Positions 43,656 through 51,509 of a DNA stretch of 64,000 bases are shown here, in pieces. Position 1 is the stretch's first letter. Each line of letters starts with the position of its first letter. The translations under genes and the position numbers were made by a program. The stretch is from Sporocytophaga myxococcoides DSM 11118. Its GTDB lineage: Bacteria > Bacteroidota > Bacteroidia > Cytophagales > Cytophagaceae. The notes under the pieces are model-generated. The model was not told where the DNA came from, made no database searches, and was given only the letters and a program-made list of their open reading frames with translations. The stretch covers positions 310,001 to 374,000 of the forward strand of contig NZ_KE384560.1 in the NCBI RefSeq assembly GCF_000426725.1, written 5' to 3'.

Positions 43656-44468
43656 TTATTTCTTTATCACCTTCATAGTACCCATAGAATTACCTTTTTT
43701 CAAAGTTACCATGTAAAGACCTTCTGGTAGCGTTGAAAAATCAGCAGTCTGAGTATTTGAAGCATTGAATACCTGTGTTCCGGAAGTGTTGTAAACGTTA
43801 AGTTCTTCAACAGTTTCTTTAAGGTTTAGAGAAGACGTAACAATGTTGCTTCCGATAATCTGCGCCATTTGTTTTTCAGATAGTCCGGCAACACCGTAGC
43901 TAAGAGAAACATCATCAATAACAAAATAATCATCAGTAGTAAGTTCCTGTTCTCCCAAAGTAAAAACAACTCCAACACTATCAGTAGCATCATCATTGTT
44001 ATATGTCAATGGAATTTCCACTTTTGTGAAGGATGAAACAGGGGCCAAAATAGATTGTCCATAACCAGTTGCATCTGTTAGCTCATCTACATTTAGAGGT
44101 TCTCCCTTAGTGACGATAATACCTGCAGTCAATGGTTTAGTAGACTTATAATAAAAAGTCATTTTTGTAGGTTTAGATGAAAGTGCATTATCGTAAAAAA
44201 GAGGCATTGCAGATGGGCCGTCGCCATGATCTTCAGCTTGTATTTTAGCTCCATAGCCGGTTACTCCTTCTGTTTTAGAAAGATAAACAGCGCATTCTTT
44301 CAGGTCTCCAAATTCTAAACAAAATGAAAATGTGAACCAGTTGCCTGTAGGAACTTCAATTCCATCTTCATCTGTTTCCCAAGATTCAAAACCAGGGTTT
44401 TCAAGTTGTTGAGCAGAAAGACTAAATGCGGTAAAAAGTGAAGCAATAAACAGTAGTTGTTTTTTCAT
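43656..44468 (-). CDS. Secreted T9SS type A protein, paralog 3
   Basis: 270 aa. Same plan as paralog 2: identical 20-residue signal peptide, LENPGFESWETDEDG opening, KMTFYYKSTKPLTAGIIVTK, YFVIDDVSLSYGVAGLSEKQ, and the type A sorting domain LNVYNTSGTQVFNASNTQT ... LPEGLYMVTLKKGNSMG. The middle of the beta domain differs more than either end, suggesting that the secreted function varies while the export signals are kept the same. It is first of the three in transcription order, with about 310 bp of regulatory sequence upstream shared with the divergent NtrC-type gene. Confidence 0.87.
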   Translation of the reverse strand: MKKQLLFIASLFTAFSLSAQQLENPGFESWETDEDGIEVPTGNWFTFSFCLEFGDLKECAVYLSKTEGVTGYGAKIQAEDHGDGPSAMPLFYDNALSSKPTKMTFYYKSTKPLTAGIIVTKGEPLNVDELTDATGYGQSILAPVSSFTKVEIPLTYNNDDATDSVGVVFTLGEQELTTDDYFVIDDVSLSYGVAGLSEKQMAQIIGSNIVTSSLNLKETVEELNVYNTSGTQVFNASNTQTADFSTLPEGLYMVTLKKGNSMGTMKVIKK

Positions 44469-44780
44469 AGATTATTTGTTTTGATTATACTATTAATGAA
44501 AAATTAGAAAATTCTAAGCTCCCTCTTTCAGGAGAATTATAGTTAAAAGCTTATACTTTAAATGTCTCTTAATTGATTTGGTTTAGTAAAGTTTTGTTAA
44601 AAAATCCGGCCAATTCATAAAAGATTATTGAAAAAATACAATATATAAAAAGCCTTATCGTATCTTATATCAGCAAGTTAAGAAATTTTGATTTAAAGTG
44701 CTAAGCTAATAGTGCATTAACCTTTTCTGAATTTGATATTTTTTTTTAAATTTAAAGATCATTAAAGACTAATAATTGGT
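44469..44780. other. Divergent regulatory gap
   Basis: 312 bp of very AT-rich sequence between the start of T9SS paralog 3 (-) and the NtrC-type regulator (+). It must hold both promoters, but I could not identify a convincing TAnnTTTG or sigma-54 (GG-N10-GC) site by eye. Confidence 0.4.
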
Positions 44781-46133
44781 TTGAAACACATACTAGTTAT
44801 AGATGACGATCCTGTATTCCGCATAATGCTGGAAACATTTCTTACCAAGAATAATTTCTTAGTTACTTCTGTGGGGACTTCTTCTGATGCCCTTAGAACT
44901 ATAAAAAAAACACTTTTTTCCCTTTGTCTGGTAGACCTCAGATTACCCGATATCAATGGTCTCGAGCTTCTTAAAGAAATAAAAAATCTGACTCCGGACC
45001 TGCCTTTAATTTTAATGACAAGTTTTGTAGATGTCAGAACTGCAGTAAAAGCTATAAAGTCGGGTGCTTATGAGTATATCACAAAACCTGTTAATACAGA
45101 TGAACTGATTGTTGCCATTCAATCAGCTTTAAAATCAGAAAATAAAGTTTCCAAGGAACCATCAACCGAAGAAGATACTTCATTTTACCATTATGGGAAA
45201 AGTAAGTCCTCTCTTGAAACATTAAAAGCAATAGAACTTGTTGCTCCTACAAATCTTTCAGTACTAATTAATGGAGAAAGCGGGACGGGAAAAGAATTTG
45301 CTGCTAGGCTAATTCATGCAAGGAGCAAGCGAAGTAAAAAGCCTTTTGTAGCAATTGATTGCGGAGTTTTGTCTGCGGAACTTGGGCCGAGCGAATTGTT
45401 TGGTCATGTAAAAGGTGCATTTACAGGTGCAGGATTTGATAAAACAGGTCATTTTGAACTAGCAGATGGAGGATCAATTTTCCTGGATGAAATTGGTAAT
45501 TTATCAATGGAAGTTCAGGTAATGTTGCTACGGGTTATTCAGGAAAGACAAATAAGAAGAGTAGGGGCAGGAAAGAGCCAGGAAATAGATGTGCGAATCA
45601 TAGCTGCAACTAACGATAACCTTAAAGATTCGGTTGCCAAAGGCTTGTTTCGTGAGGACCTTTATCACAGATTAAATGAATTCTCAGTTTCAGTCCCTTC
45701 CCTTAGAGAACGCAAAGAAGATATTGAAGGCTTTATTCTCAAATTTATGAAGGATGCCAATAAAGAATTGGGAAAATCTATTGAGGGCTTTTCAAAGGAA
45801 GCAATGGATATAATGGTAAAATACTCATGGCCTGGTAACTTAAGAGAGTTAAAAAATGTAGTAAAGAAAACTGTTTTGATGACAGACTCTGCCGGCCAAT
45901 CAGTCATTTCTCCTGAAATTATTCCTTATGAATTAAGAGTGTCAAATGGTTCAGCAGGTGAGCACACCTTTGGAGGATACGATCTGAAAGCTGCAAGTTT
46001 AAAACAGGAAAGGGAATACATTCTCAGTGTTCTGGAAAAAGTTAAATATAATAAATCCAGTGCTGCCAGAATATTAAATATAGACAGAAAGACACTCTAT
46101 AATAAACTTAAACTTTTTAATATAGATATTTAA
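44781..46133 (+). CDS. NtrC-family sigma-54-dependent response regulator
   Basis: 450 aa. Receiver domain (about 1-115) with IDDDP, Asp52 in LVDLRLPDING, Thr/Ser in LMTSF and Lys102 in YITKPV. AAA+ activator domain (about 140-370) with Walker A GESGTGKE (165-172), the sigma-54-contacting GAFTGA loop (212-217), Walker B GSIFLDEIGN and an arginine-rich FREDLYHRLNEF. The C-terminal Fis-type helix-turn-helix is SSAARILNIDRKTLYNKLKL. It activates sigma-54 promoters on phosphorylation. The start is TTG at 44781; an in-frame stop lies 15 bp further upstream and no ATG fits. It converges on a hybrid histidine kinase whose stop codon overlaps its own, making that kinase a candidate partner. Confidence 0.93.
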   Translation: MKHILVIDDDPVFRIMLETFLTKNNFLVTSVGTSSDALRTIKKTLFSLCLVDLRLPDINGLELLKEIKNLTPDLPLILMTSFVDVRTAVKAIKSGAYEYITKPVNTDELIVAIQSALKSENKVSKEPSTEEDTSFYHYGKSKSSLETLKAIELVAPTNLSVLINGESGTGKEFAARLIHARSKRSKKPFVAIDCGVLSAELGPSELFGHVKGAFTGAGFDKTGHFELADGGSIFLDEIGNLSMEVQVMLLRVIQERQIRRVGAGKSQEIDVRIIAATNDNLKDSVAKGLFREDLYHRLNEFSVSVPSLRERKEDIEGFILKFMKDANKELGKSIEGFSKEAMDIMVKYSWPGNLRELKNVVKKTVLMTDSAGQSVISPEIIPYELRVSNGSAGEHTFGGYDLKAASLKQEREYILSVLEKVKYNKSSAARILNIDRKTLYNKLKLFNIDI

Positions 46134-48724
46134 GATTGGGTTATTTTTGCTTTTTCTCTGAGTAGATTATCTATCTGTATTTTCCCTTTATAATTAATTT
46201 TATTAACCATTTCCTCTACCAAAACTTCATCCGGGCGCTCTTTTAGTTCAAGGTAGTTTTCAAGTTCTTTCAAAAGCTCTGTAAGTTCCTGATTTTTCAA
46301 GTGGCCAAAGCCAGGAATCATTTTGTGAGCAGCAAATTTTATTTTCCCCCAATCTTTATCTTTTGAGTATCCTTCAAGATTTTCTATTTGTGAAGAGGCC
46401 GATTGAATGAAGGTATCTATCATTACAGAAAGGGCTTGTATGTCTCCGTCAGAAAACTTAATAAAATCCTCAAGAATGTTTTCCTGATTGGTTGTTAATT
46501 CCTCTTCTTTAGATAAAATGTTTTCCTTATCTGAGTGCGGAACAAACTGATAAATTGCCTCAGCCAGCTCATCCTCTTTGAATGGTTTAAGAACAACTGC
46601 ATCAAAACTGCTTTGGGCTTTCTGAAGTGCATCCTTTACTACATTGGCAGTGGTGGCAATAACAGGAATTTTTTTGAGGTCTTTATGATTCTTTAATTTT
46701 TTGACAAGATCAAAACCGCTCATACCAGGCATATGCACATCTGTAATGATGATGTCAAATGGTTCCTGCAGCGCTGCGGAGAAGGCTTCTTCCCCATTGG
46801 ACACAAGTTTGGCTTTCATATTCCATTTTGAAATAATGGTATGAAAGAGCAATAAGTTAAACTCATCATCTTCAGCAATCAGTATCTTCAGATCCTTAAA
46901 GCTACCAAAGGCAGTAAACTTTGGCTTTGTAACCTGGATGTACTCTTCTGCGGAAATTTCATAATCAATAAAGAAATGAAATTCGGACCCTGAACCCAGC
47001 ACGCTTTTAACTCTTATTTCTCCTCCCTGCATTTCCACTAATTTTTTGCAAATAGCAAGTCCCAAGCCCGATCCTCCGAATTTCCTCGTAATGCTTGAAT
47101 CGCCTTGATTAAATGATTCAAAGATTGAATGTATCTTGTCAGGAGATATTCCAATACCGGTATCAGTAACAACTATGCTTACTCTGCACTTATTATTTTC
47201 CAGTGCCAAAGCTGAGCAATGAAGCTGAACCTTGCCTTCTTCTGTAAACTTAAGTGCATTGCTTACCAGATTGTAAATTATTTGTTTCAATCTTAACGGA
47301 TCACCATTGAGAAATGGGTAGTTGATATTTTCATCATTAAAGGAAAATAAAAGCTCTTTCTCTGCAGCTTTTAAGAAGAAAGAATCATAAACGTTTTCAA
47401 TGATATCTTTTAGATTGAAAACCGTTTTTTCAAACTCTATCTTCCCAGATTCTATTCTTGAAATATCAAGTATATCATTCACCAGCAACAAAAGGTGCGA
47501 AGTGGAATTGTTGATTGCTTGCAGAAAATATTTCTGTCTGTTAAGTAAGTTAGTTTGTGAAAGCTGTTCTGTAAAACCCAGAATAGAGTTCAGAGGTGTT
47601 CTGATTTCATGGCTCATGGTTGCAAGGAAAAGTTCTTTTGTCCGGGCAAGATCTTCTGCCTGTGTTTTTGCATCCATAAGTTGATTCTTGTGAAAATTAC
47701 TTCTTTTAACATCACCCATAATCATTAAGCTGAAAATCAAGATGGAGGCTATTCCTATGATGCCCAATGAAAATATCTTTATCAAAGATTCTTTTACTAC
47801 TCCTTTTGCCTTGGTAATATTTGCGTCAGTCCTTTTCTGCTCTTTGTTTTTTAGGTTTATGATGATTTCACGAATTTTTTCTATGAGGAGATTGTCATTT
47901 TCAATAATTTCTGATTCATTTTGAGCAAGTAGTTGCTGAGATTTTAAATCTTCATTTTTGAGGTGAGAAATTATTTGTACTACTGTCTCTTTTTTTTGAA
48001 GCGCAGGCTCCTTTTCATTTTTTATAGTATCTATAATAGTATTGGTTTCTCGAAATACAGTAGGAGTTTGTGCGATTACAGGAAGCGTATCTTCTTTTAC
48101 TTTTCTTCGGAAAATTTTTTTTACAGAATTCAATAAAGATTTTTTACCGGCATCATTCTCTTTTAATTCCAGATCCTTTTCTGCTGAATCTTCAGTTGGT
48201 GCCGCCTGCTGAATGATTTTAGTAGTAACTATTTTCTTTGTAACTATATATTGAGGACTGTCAGGATTAGCATATAGTTTACGAAGAAGACTGGCTGGTA
48301 TGCTGGCTTCAGGTTTTTTTTCAAAAAGCTTTATTAATTTCTGATGATGCTTCTTTTTCTCTTCCCATAAAAAAGTCATGTTGTTAAGATCCGCCTCTTC
48401 TACACTTAGAGCTTGACTGAGGTTTTTTAGAGAGTCCAGATCATTTTCAACTTCTTTACAATAATTGGAATAGTGATCAAGATAAGTACTGTCTTTTGTT
48501 ACAGAGTAAGCTCTGATATTGTTTTCTATACCGGAAAGGTCCGCCAGAATATCATTAAGCTTTATGATCTTAGTGTCAGGCTTTGATAAAAAGTTAAGAG
48601 AATATGTAAGGTCTTTAAAAGACTGAAATACGGTGATTCCTGCAATTAACGCTACTATAACTGCGGATCCGAATCCTAAAAGAATTTTAGTGCGAATGGA
48701 TGATTTGAATTTTTTGGCATCCAT
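46130..48724 (-). CDS. Membrane hybrid histidine kinase with receiver and HPt domains
   Basis: 864 aa. Transmembrane helix 1 at about 13-33; a periplasmic region with helical pattern (CHASE3-like start, NDILADLSGIENNIRAYSVT) interrupted by a long charged, low-complexity part (about 160-270); transmembrane helix 2 near 315-335. HisKA has MSHEIRTPLNSILGF (His near 370), HATPase has LVSNALKF, DTGIGI and GGSGLGLAI. The receiver has IAEDDEF and IIITDVHMPGMSG (Asp near 660), with KPF. The C-terminal HPt has FAAHKMIPGFGHL (His near 798). It is a full phosphorelay in one protein. The final receiver-like step may be the convergent NtrC-type regulator; the stop codons of the two genes share the sequence TTAA. 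Confidence 0.93.
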   Translation of the reverse strand: MDAKKFKSSIRTKILLGFGSAVIVALIAGITVFQSFKDLTYSLNFLSKPDTKIIKLNDILADLSGIENNIRAYSVTKDSTYLDHYSNYCKEVENDLDSLKNLSQALSVEEADLNNMTFLWEEKKKHHQKLIKLFEKKPEASIPASLLRKLYANPDSPQYIVTKKIVTTKIIQQAAPTEDSAEKDLELKENDAGKKSLLNSVKKIFRRKVKEDTLPVIAQTPTVFRETNTIIDTIKNEKEPALQKKETVVQIISHLKNEDLKSQQLLAQNESEIIENDNLLIEKIREIIINLKNKEQKRTDANITKAKGVVKESLIKIFSLGIIGIASILIFSLMIMGDVKRSNFHKNQLMDAKTQAEDLARTKELFLATMSHEIRTPLNSILGFTEQLSQTNLLNRQKYFLQAINNSTSHLLLLVNDILDISRIESGKIEFEKTVFNLKDIIENVYDSFFLKAAEKELLFSFNDENINYPFLNGDPLRLKQIIYNLVSNALKFTEEGKVQLHCSALALENNKCRVSIVVTDTGIGISPDKIHSIFESFNQGDSSITRKFGGSGLGLAICKKLVEMQGGEIRVKSVLGSGSEFHFFIDYEISAEEYIQVTKPKFTAFGSFKDLKILIAEDDEFNLLLFHTIISKWNMKAKLVSNGEEAFSAALQEPFDIIITDVHMPGMSGFDLVKKLKNHKDLKKIPVIATTANVVKDALQKAQSSFDAVVLKPFKEDELAEAIYQFVPHSDKENILSKEEELTTNQENILEDFIKFSDGDIQALSVMIDTFIQSASSQIENLEGYSKDKDWGKIKFAAHKMIPGFGHLKNQELTELLKELENYLELKERPDEVLVEEMVNKINYKGKIQIDNLLREKAKITQS

Positions 48725-48780
48725 AGTAAATGAAGATTAGTCAAGTTTAAAGTTACTTAATTTTTTCTTCTGTTGTGTCT

Positions 48781-48845
48781 GATAAAAAATAAAGCCATCG
48801 CTTAGGATGGCCTTATTCAATCATAATTAAAGGGGACTAAAAAAA
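48781..48845 (-). terminator. Conserved 3' element plus hairpin terminator of the 52-codon gene
   Basis: Directly after the stop, the minus strand reads TTTTTTTAGTCCCC, then TTTAATTATGATT, then a stem (GGCCATCC ... GCGATGGC) and a T-run. The same order and most bases recur after the next short gene at 49190-49256. Confidence 0.6.
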
Positions 48846-49004
48846 TTATCTTTGAGCCTTCACCATTTCTGGTCTGACTTTAACTTCTTTGGGTTCAATA
48901 TGGGACTTTAAAATAATCTGCTGTACCTTATAGCGCTCTTTCATTTGAATTCTTCTCATTAACGTCCCAAATGAAAAGGCTGCAACTACACTTGATCCCA
49001 GCAT
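48846..49004 (-). CDS. Short putative membrane peptide (52 aa)
   Basis: From the ATG at 49004 to the TAA at 48846-48848 the frame encodes MLGSSVVAAFSFGTLMRRIQ, then MKERYKVQQIILKSHIEPKE and a tail ending in KAQR. A short hydrophobic segment followed by a basic cytoplasmic-type tail suggests a single-pass membrane peptide. Support for a real gene is its position before a conserved 3' element shared with the neighbouring small gene, and codon use like its neighbours. Function unknown; an RNA-only function of this unit is an alternative. Confidence 0.45.
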   Translation of the reverse strand: MLGSSVVAAFSFGTLMRRIQMKERYKVQQIILKSHIEPKEVKVRPEMVKAQR

Positions 49005-49189
49005 TTATATTTATTTTAATGGCCTTGCTATACTACTTATAGAAAAAACGTGCCACAAATGTATGTTGCTATTATTCAGTTGTTTGTATTTCTAATCAAA
49101 TTTTAATGTGTGGAAAAAAGCTACAATCTGTGGAGTTTGAATACAGTTTGGTAAAGTTTGTGGAAAGTATTCATTCAAAAGAACTAATT

Positions 49190-49256
49190 TTTAATAAAAA
49201 AATAAAGTCATCCGTGGATGACTTCATTTAATCAAAATTAAGGGGGACTTAAAAAA
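49190..49256 (-). terminator. Conserved 3' element plus hairpin terminator of the 62-codon gene
   Basis: On the minus strand the stop is followed by GTTTTTTAAGTCCCCC, TTAATTTTGATT and the stem GAAGTCATCC / GGATGACTT with a T-run. It aligns along nearly its whole length with 48781-48845. Confidence 0.65.
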
Positions 49257-49445
49257 CTATTTTTTAGATTTTGTAGAGTCACTTACTTCTGGATTGCTTG
49301 CTACAGGCTTAGCTTTTTGTGCTTTCTTAGTTGTATCAGTTAAAATTCCAGATTGTCCTTTAAGACTTACACTATTCTGAGCTTTGCTTAAAAATACAAC
49401 ACCAGAGAATGCAACAACGAAAGCAACGGCAGTTAACTTTTTCAT
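49257..49445 (-). CDS. Small secreted peptide (62 aa)
   Basis: MKKLTAVAFVVAFSGVVFLS followed by KAQ is a clear Sec signal peptide with cleavage likely after SKA. The mature part is about 38 residues, rich in Ser, Thr, Lys and Pro (SVSLKGQSGILTDTTKKAQK), without Cys and ending in SKK. Not recognised as any family. It shares its 3' untranslated element with the short gene at 48846-49004 and has its own 5' region of about 250 bp. It may be a periplasmic or extracellular peptide. Confidence 0.6.
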   Translation of the reverse strand: MKKLTAVAFVVAFSGVVFLSKAQNSVSLKGQSGILTDTTKKAQKAKPVASNPEVSDSTKSKK

Positions 49446-49696
49446 AATAATTATAGGTTTTAAGGTAATAAATAAATTAATAACAGTCTGATATTAGAAA
49501 AATATGCCAACTTTATATGATGTTGTTAATGAGGTGTTTGTATTTTTGCCTGACTTGAAAATTCGTTGAAAAACACCCCAACATGAGGATTTGGGAAACG
49601 TCGAACTAACAAAATTTATTTAATGTTTTGGGAGAGAGAAAACAAAGGGACCTACACTCAGACCTTACATAATGGAACTAAAAAAATCAGTCTTCT

Positions 49697-49993
49697 ATGG
49701 AATTATTTCACGATAATATTCAGCATAAATTTGTCCTAACCCACGATGGAAAAGAGTTTTCAACCAGCTATAGGATGCTGGGGCATAAATTCTGGGATTT
49801 TTATTACACCACAATACCGAATGCCGAAATTGATGAATCAGGGAAAGAGATTCTCCTGAATTATGTACTCGATTTTGTCAAAGCAAATCATATTAAGATA
49901 AGGGCAACCTGTCTCTCTGTTCAAGAGTTTTTGGTCAATCATAAATACCTTAAAGAGGTTTTATATCACCCATATAATTTAAACCATGCATAA
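49697..49993 (+). CDS. Small GNAT-like (YjdJ/NATD1-type) protein
   Basis: 98 aa. The pattern matches the compact GCN5-related family: an N-terminal strand pair (HKFVLTHDGKEFSTSYRMLG), FYYTTIPNAEIDESGKEILL with the family's T-x-(V/I)-P, a helix ILLNYVLDFVKANHIKI, and RATCLSVQEFLVNHKYLKEV, corresponding to the family's P-x-C-x-(Y/F)V-x-x-(Y/F) ending. The glycine-rich acetyl-CoA loop (RGxGIA) is replaced by EIDESGKEI, so binding of acetyl-CoA is doubtful. A single gene. Confidence 0.5.
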   Translation: MELFHDNIQHKFVLTHDGKEFSTSYRMLGHKFWDFYYTTIPNAEIDESGKEILLNYVLDFVKANHIKIRATCLSVQEFLVNHKYLKEVLYHPYNLNHA

Positions 49994-50066
49994 AAATATA
50001 GGGAAGAGTAATATGTGAATTGCGGCTTTCCTTCCATATAGATTGCAATTGCATTAAAATAGAAAT

Positions 50067-50098
50067 AAAAAAGGCAGTCTGAAATTCAGGCTGCCTCT
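50067..50098 (-). terminator. Terminator after the Rrf2 gene
   Basis: AGGCAG-CTGAA / TTCAG-CTGCCT hairpin, about 30-60 bp past the stop at 50125, with T-run on the minus strand. Also positioned to end the + strand gene at 49993. Confidence 0.7.
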
Positions 50099-50124
50099 TC
50101 TTAGTTTAAAGAAATAAAGAATAT

Positions 50125-50556
50125 TTAAGCTTTTAAACTGTCTTCTCTTTGGATAATGTCTTGTAAGGTACTTTCTTTTAAAATTTTTAAAGTGTTATCC
50201 CTTACTTCTCTGATAATATCTCTGAATCCACATAAAGTTTCATCAACACACTCATCACATCTTTCGTAATATTTAATGCTGACACAAGGAAGGAGTGCAA
50301 TGGCTCCGTCAAACAAACGGATAATATTGGCAAGATCTACTTCTTCTGGCTTTTTTATCAAATAATAGCCACCACCTTTTCCTTTTTTGCTATTTAAAAT
50401 GCCAGCATTTTTGAGCTCTAAAAGTATAGCCTCCAGAAATTTCTGAGGAATACGTTCAGTTTTGGAAATGTCACTAATAAGAATTGGTCCTTTCTGGAAC
50501 TCTTTTGCTAGTTTGGTGAGGGCCTTGATAGCGTACCTTGTCTTTTTGGATAGCAT
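50125..50556 (-). CDS. Rrf2-family transcriptional regulator
   Basis: 143 aa winged-helix regulator. Opening MLSKKTRYAIKALTKLAKEF and recognition region ISDISKTERIPQKFLEAILL are typical, followed by the wing GILNSKKGKGGGYYLIKKPE. The C-terminal part carries Cys residues in LLPCVSIKYYERCDECVDE and TLCGF, in the position of the iron-sulfur cluster ligands of IscR/NsrR/RsrR, although four rather than three Cys occur here. It may sense Fe-S status, redox or NO. It is divergent from the gap leading to def; targets are unknown. Confidence 0.92.
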   Translation of the reverse strand: MLSKKTRYAIKALTKLAKEFQKGPILISDISKTERIPQKFLEAILLELKNAGILNSKKGKGGGYYLIKKPEEVDLANIIRLFDGAIALLPCVSIKYYERCDECVDETLCGFRDIIREVRDNTLKILKESTLQDIIQREDSLKA

Positions 50557-50795
50557 TATCTATAAACTCTATATGCTTTATTATAATTCAAAAATGCAAA
50601 AAAAACTTATGATTGTTCAGGTCGGCTGTCGATTTTTTTGAACTATATATCTATTAAAAAAGGAAAATAAGGGAACTATTCTGAATTTCTTCAGATTTAT
50701 TATTTAATTTGAAGGTTGAATCTTGCTATTTTCCAAACAAAATTTGAAGATTCAAGTTTACTTTAATCGCAAGGTCCCCAGGTAAAAAAGTAGCT

Positions 50796-50835
50796 AAAGC
50801 AGGCAGTCTTCTCCCGACTGCCTGCTTTGTTTTTT
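50796..50835 (+). terminator. Strong orphan Rho-independent terminator
   Basis: AAAGCAGGCAGT / ACTGCCTGCTTT, perfect 12-bp arms with a 9-nt loop, then GTTTTTT. The nearest upstream gene on the plus strand ends 800 bp away, past another terminator. Confidence 0.85.
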
Positions 50836-50933
50836 GGATAGGATACCATTAAACCAATAATTGAGAATTTTTAAATTTTATAAATTGTTGTTTTCTAAAA
50901 AGAATTTCCAAGGGAATTCTATGGTGGATTGGT

Positions 50934-50941
50934 TATATTTG
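50934..50941 (+). promoter_or_regulatory. Possible -7 element of def (TATATTTG)
   Basis: Matches TAnnTTTG and lies 18 nt before the def ATG, a plausible position. No clear -33 TTTG. Confidence 0.35.
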
Positions 50942-50959
50942 TTTTTGCATTAATAATTT

Positions 50960-51508
50960 ATGATATACCCTATAGTAGCTTACGGTGACCCGGTATTGAA
51001 GAAGCGGGCTGTTGATTTTGAAAAAGGAACTGATTTGAAGCAATTAGTTGCTGATATGTTTGAGACTATGTACAACGCTAATGGAGTTGGGTTGGCTGGT
51101 CCGCAAATTGGGCTTAATCAAAGAATATTTGTAGTTGACGGAAGTCCGATGGAAGAAGGGTTGGATGATTTCAAAAAAGCTTTTATAAATCCAGAAATTA
51201 TAGAGGAAACCGGTGAAGATTGGCCATATGATGAGGGCTGCCTGAGTATTCCAGGGGTCAGGTCTGAGGTCTTCAGACCATTTCAGTTAACTATCCGCTA
51301 TTTTGATGAAAACTGGGTGGAGCGTGAAGAAACTTACGAGGGCATCAGGGCTAGAATAATCCAACATGAATATGATCACATAGAAGGTGTTCTGTTTGTT
51401 GATCATCTTTCTTCTATTAAAAAGAGACTCATGAAAAATAAACTTACTAATATTAGTAAGGGGATTGTGGATGTTTCCTATAAAATGAAGTTTCCAGTTA
51501 AAAAATAA
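50960..51508 (+). CDS. def: Peptide deformylase
   Basis: 182 aa. Removes the formyl group from the N-terminal Met of new proteins. Motif 1 is NGVGLAGPQIG (the usual GLAAPQ has Gly for the second Ala), motif 2 is EGCLSIPG, whose Cys binds the metal, and motif 3 is QHEYDHIEG (HExDH). It starts with MIYPIVAYGDPVLKKRA. The aminotransferase gene follows after 1 bp, so the two form an operon. Confidence 0.95.
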   Translation: MIYPIVAYGDPVLKKRAVDFEKGTDLKQLVADMFETMYNANGVGLAGPQIGLNQRIFVVDGSPMEEGLDDFKKAFINPEIIEETGEDWPYDEGCLSIPGVRSEVFRPFQLTIRYFDENWVEREETYEGIRARIIQHEYDHIEGVLFVDHLSSIKKRLMKNKLTNISKGIVDVSYKMKFPVKK

Positions 51509-51509
51509 C

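Larger units (their letters stand above)
50557..50959. other. Intergenic region with an orphan terminator
   Basis: 403 bp between the Rrf2 regulator (-) and def (+). It must contain the Rrf2 promoter and the def promoter. A strong plus-strand terminator at 50796-50835 has no gene ahead of it on that strand, so a small RNA may end there. No coding frame is convincing. Confidence 0.45.

Noticed and set aside
50770-50800. Possible tRNA-like fragment before the orphan terminator
   Set aside because: No cloverleaf, T-loop GTTCGA or CCA-type end could be assembled.
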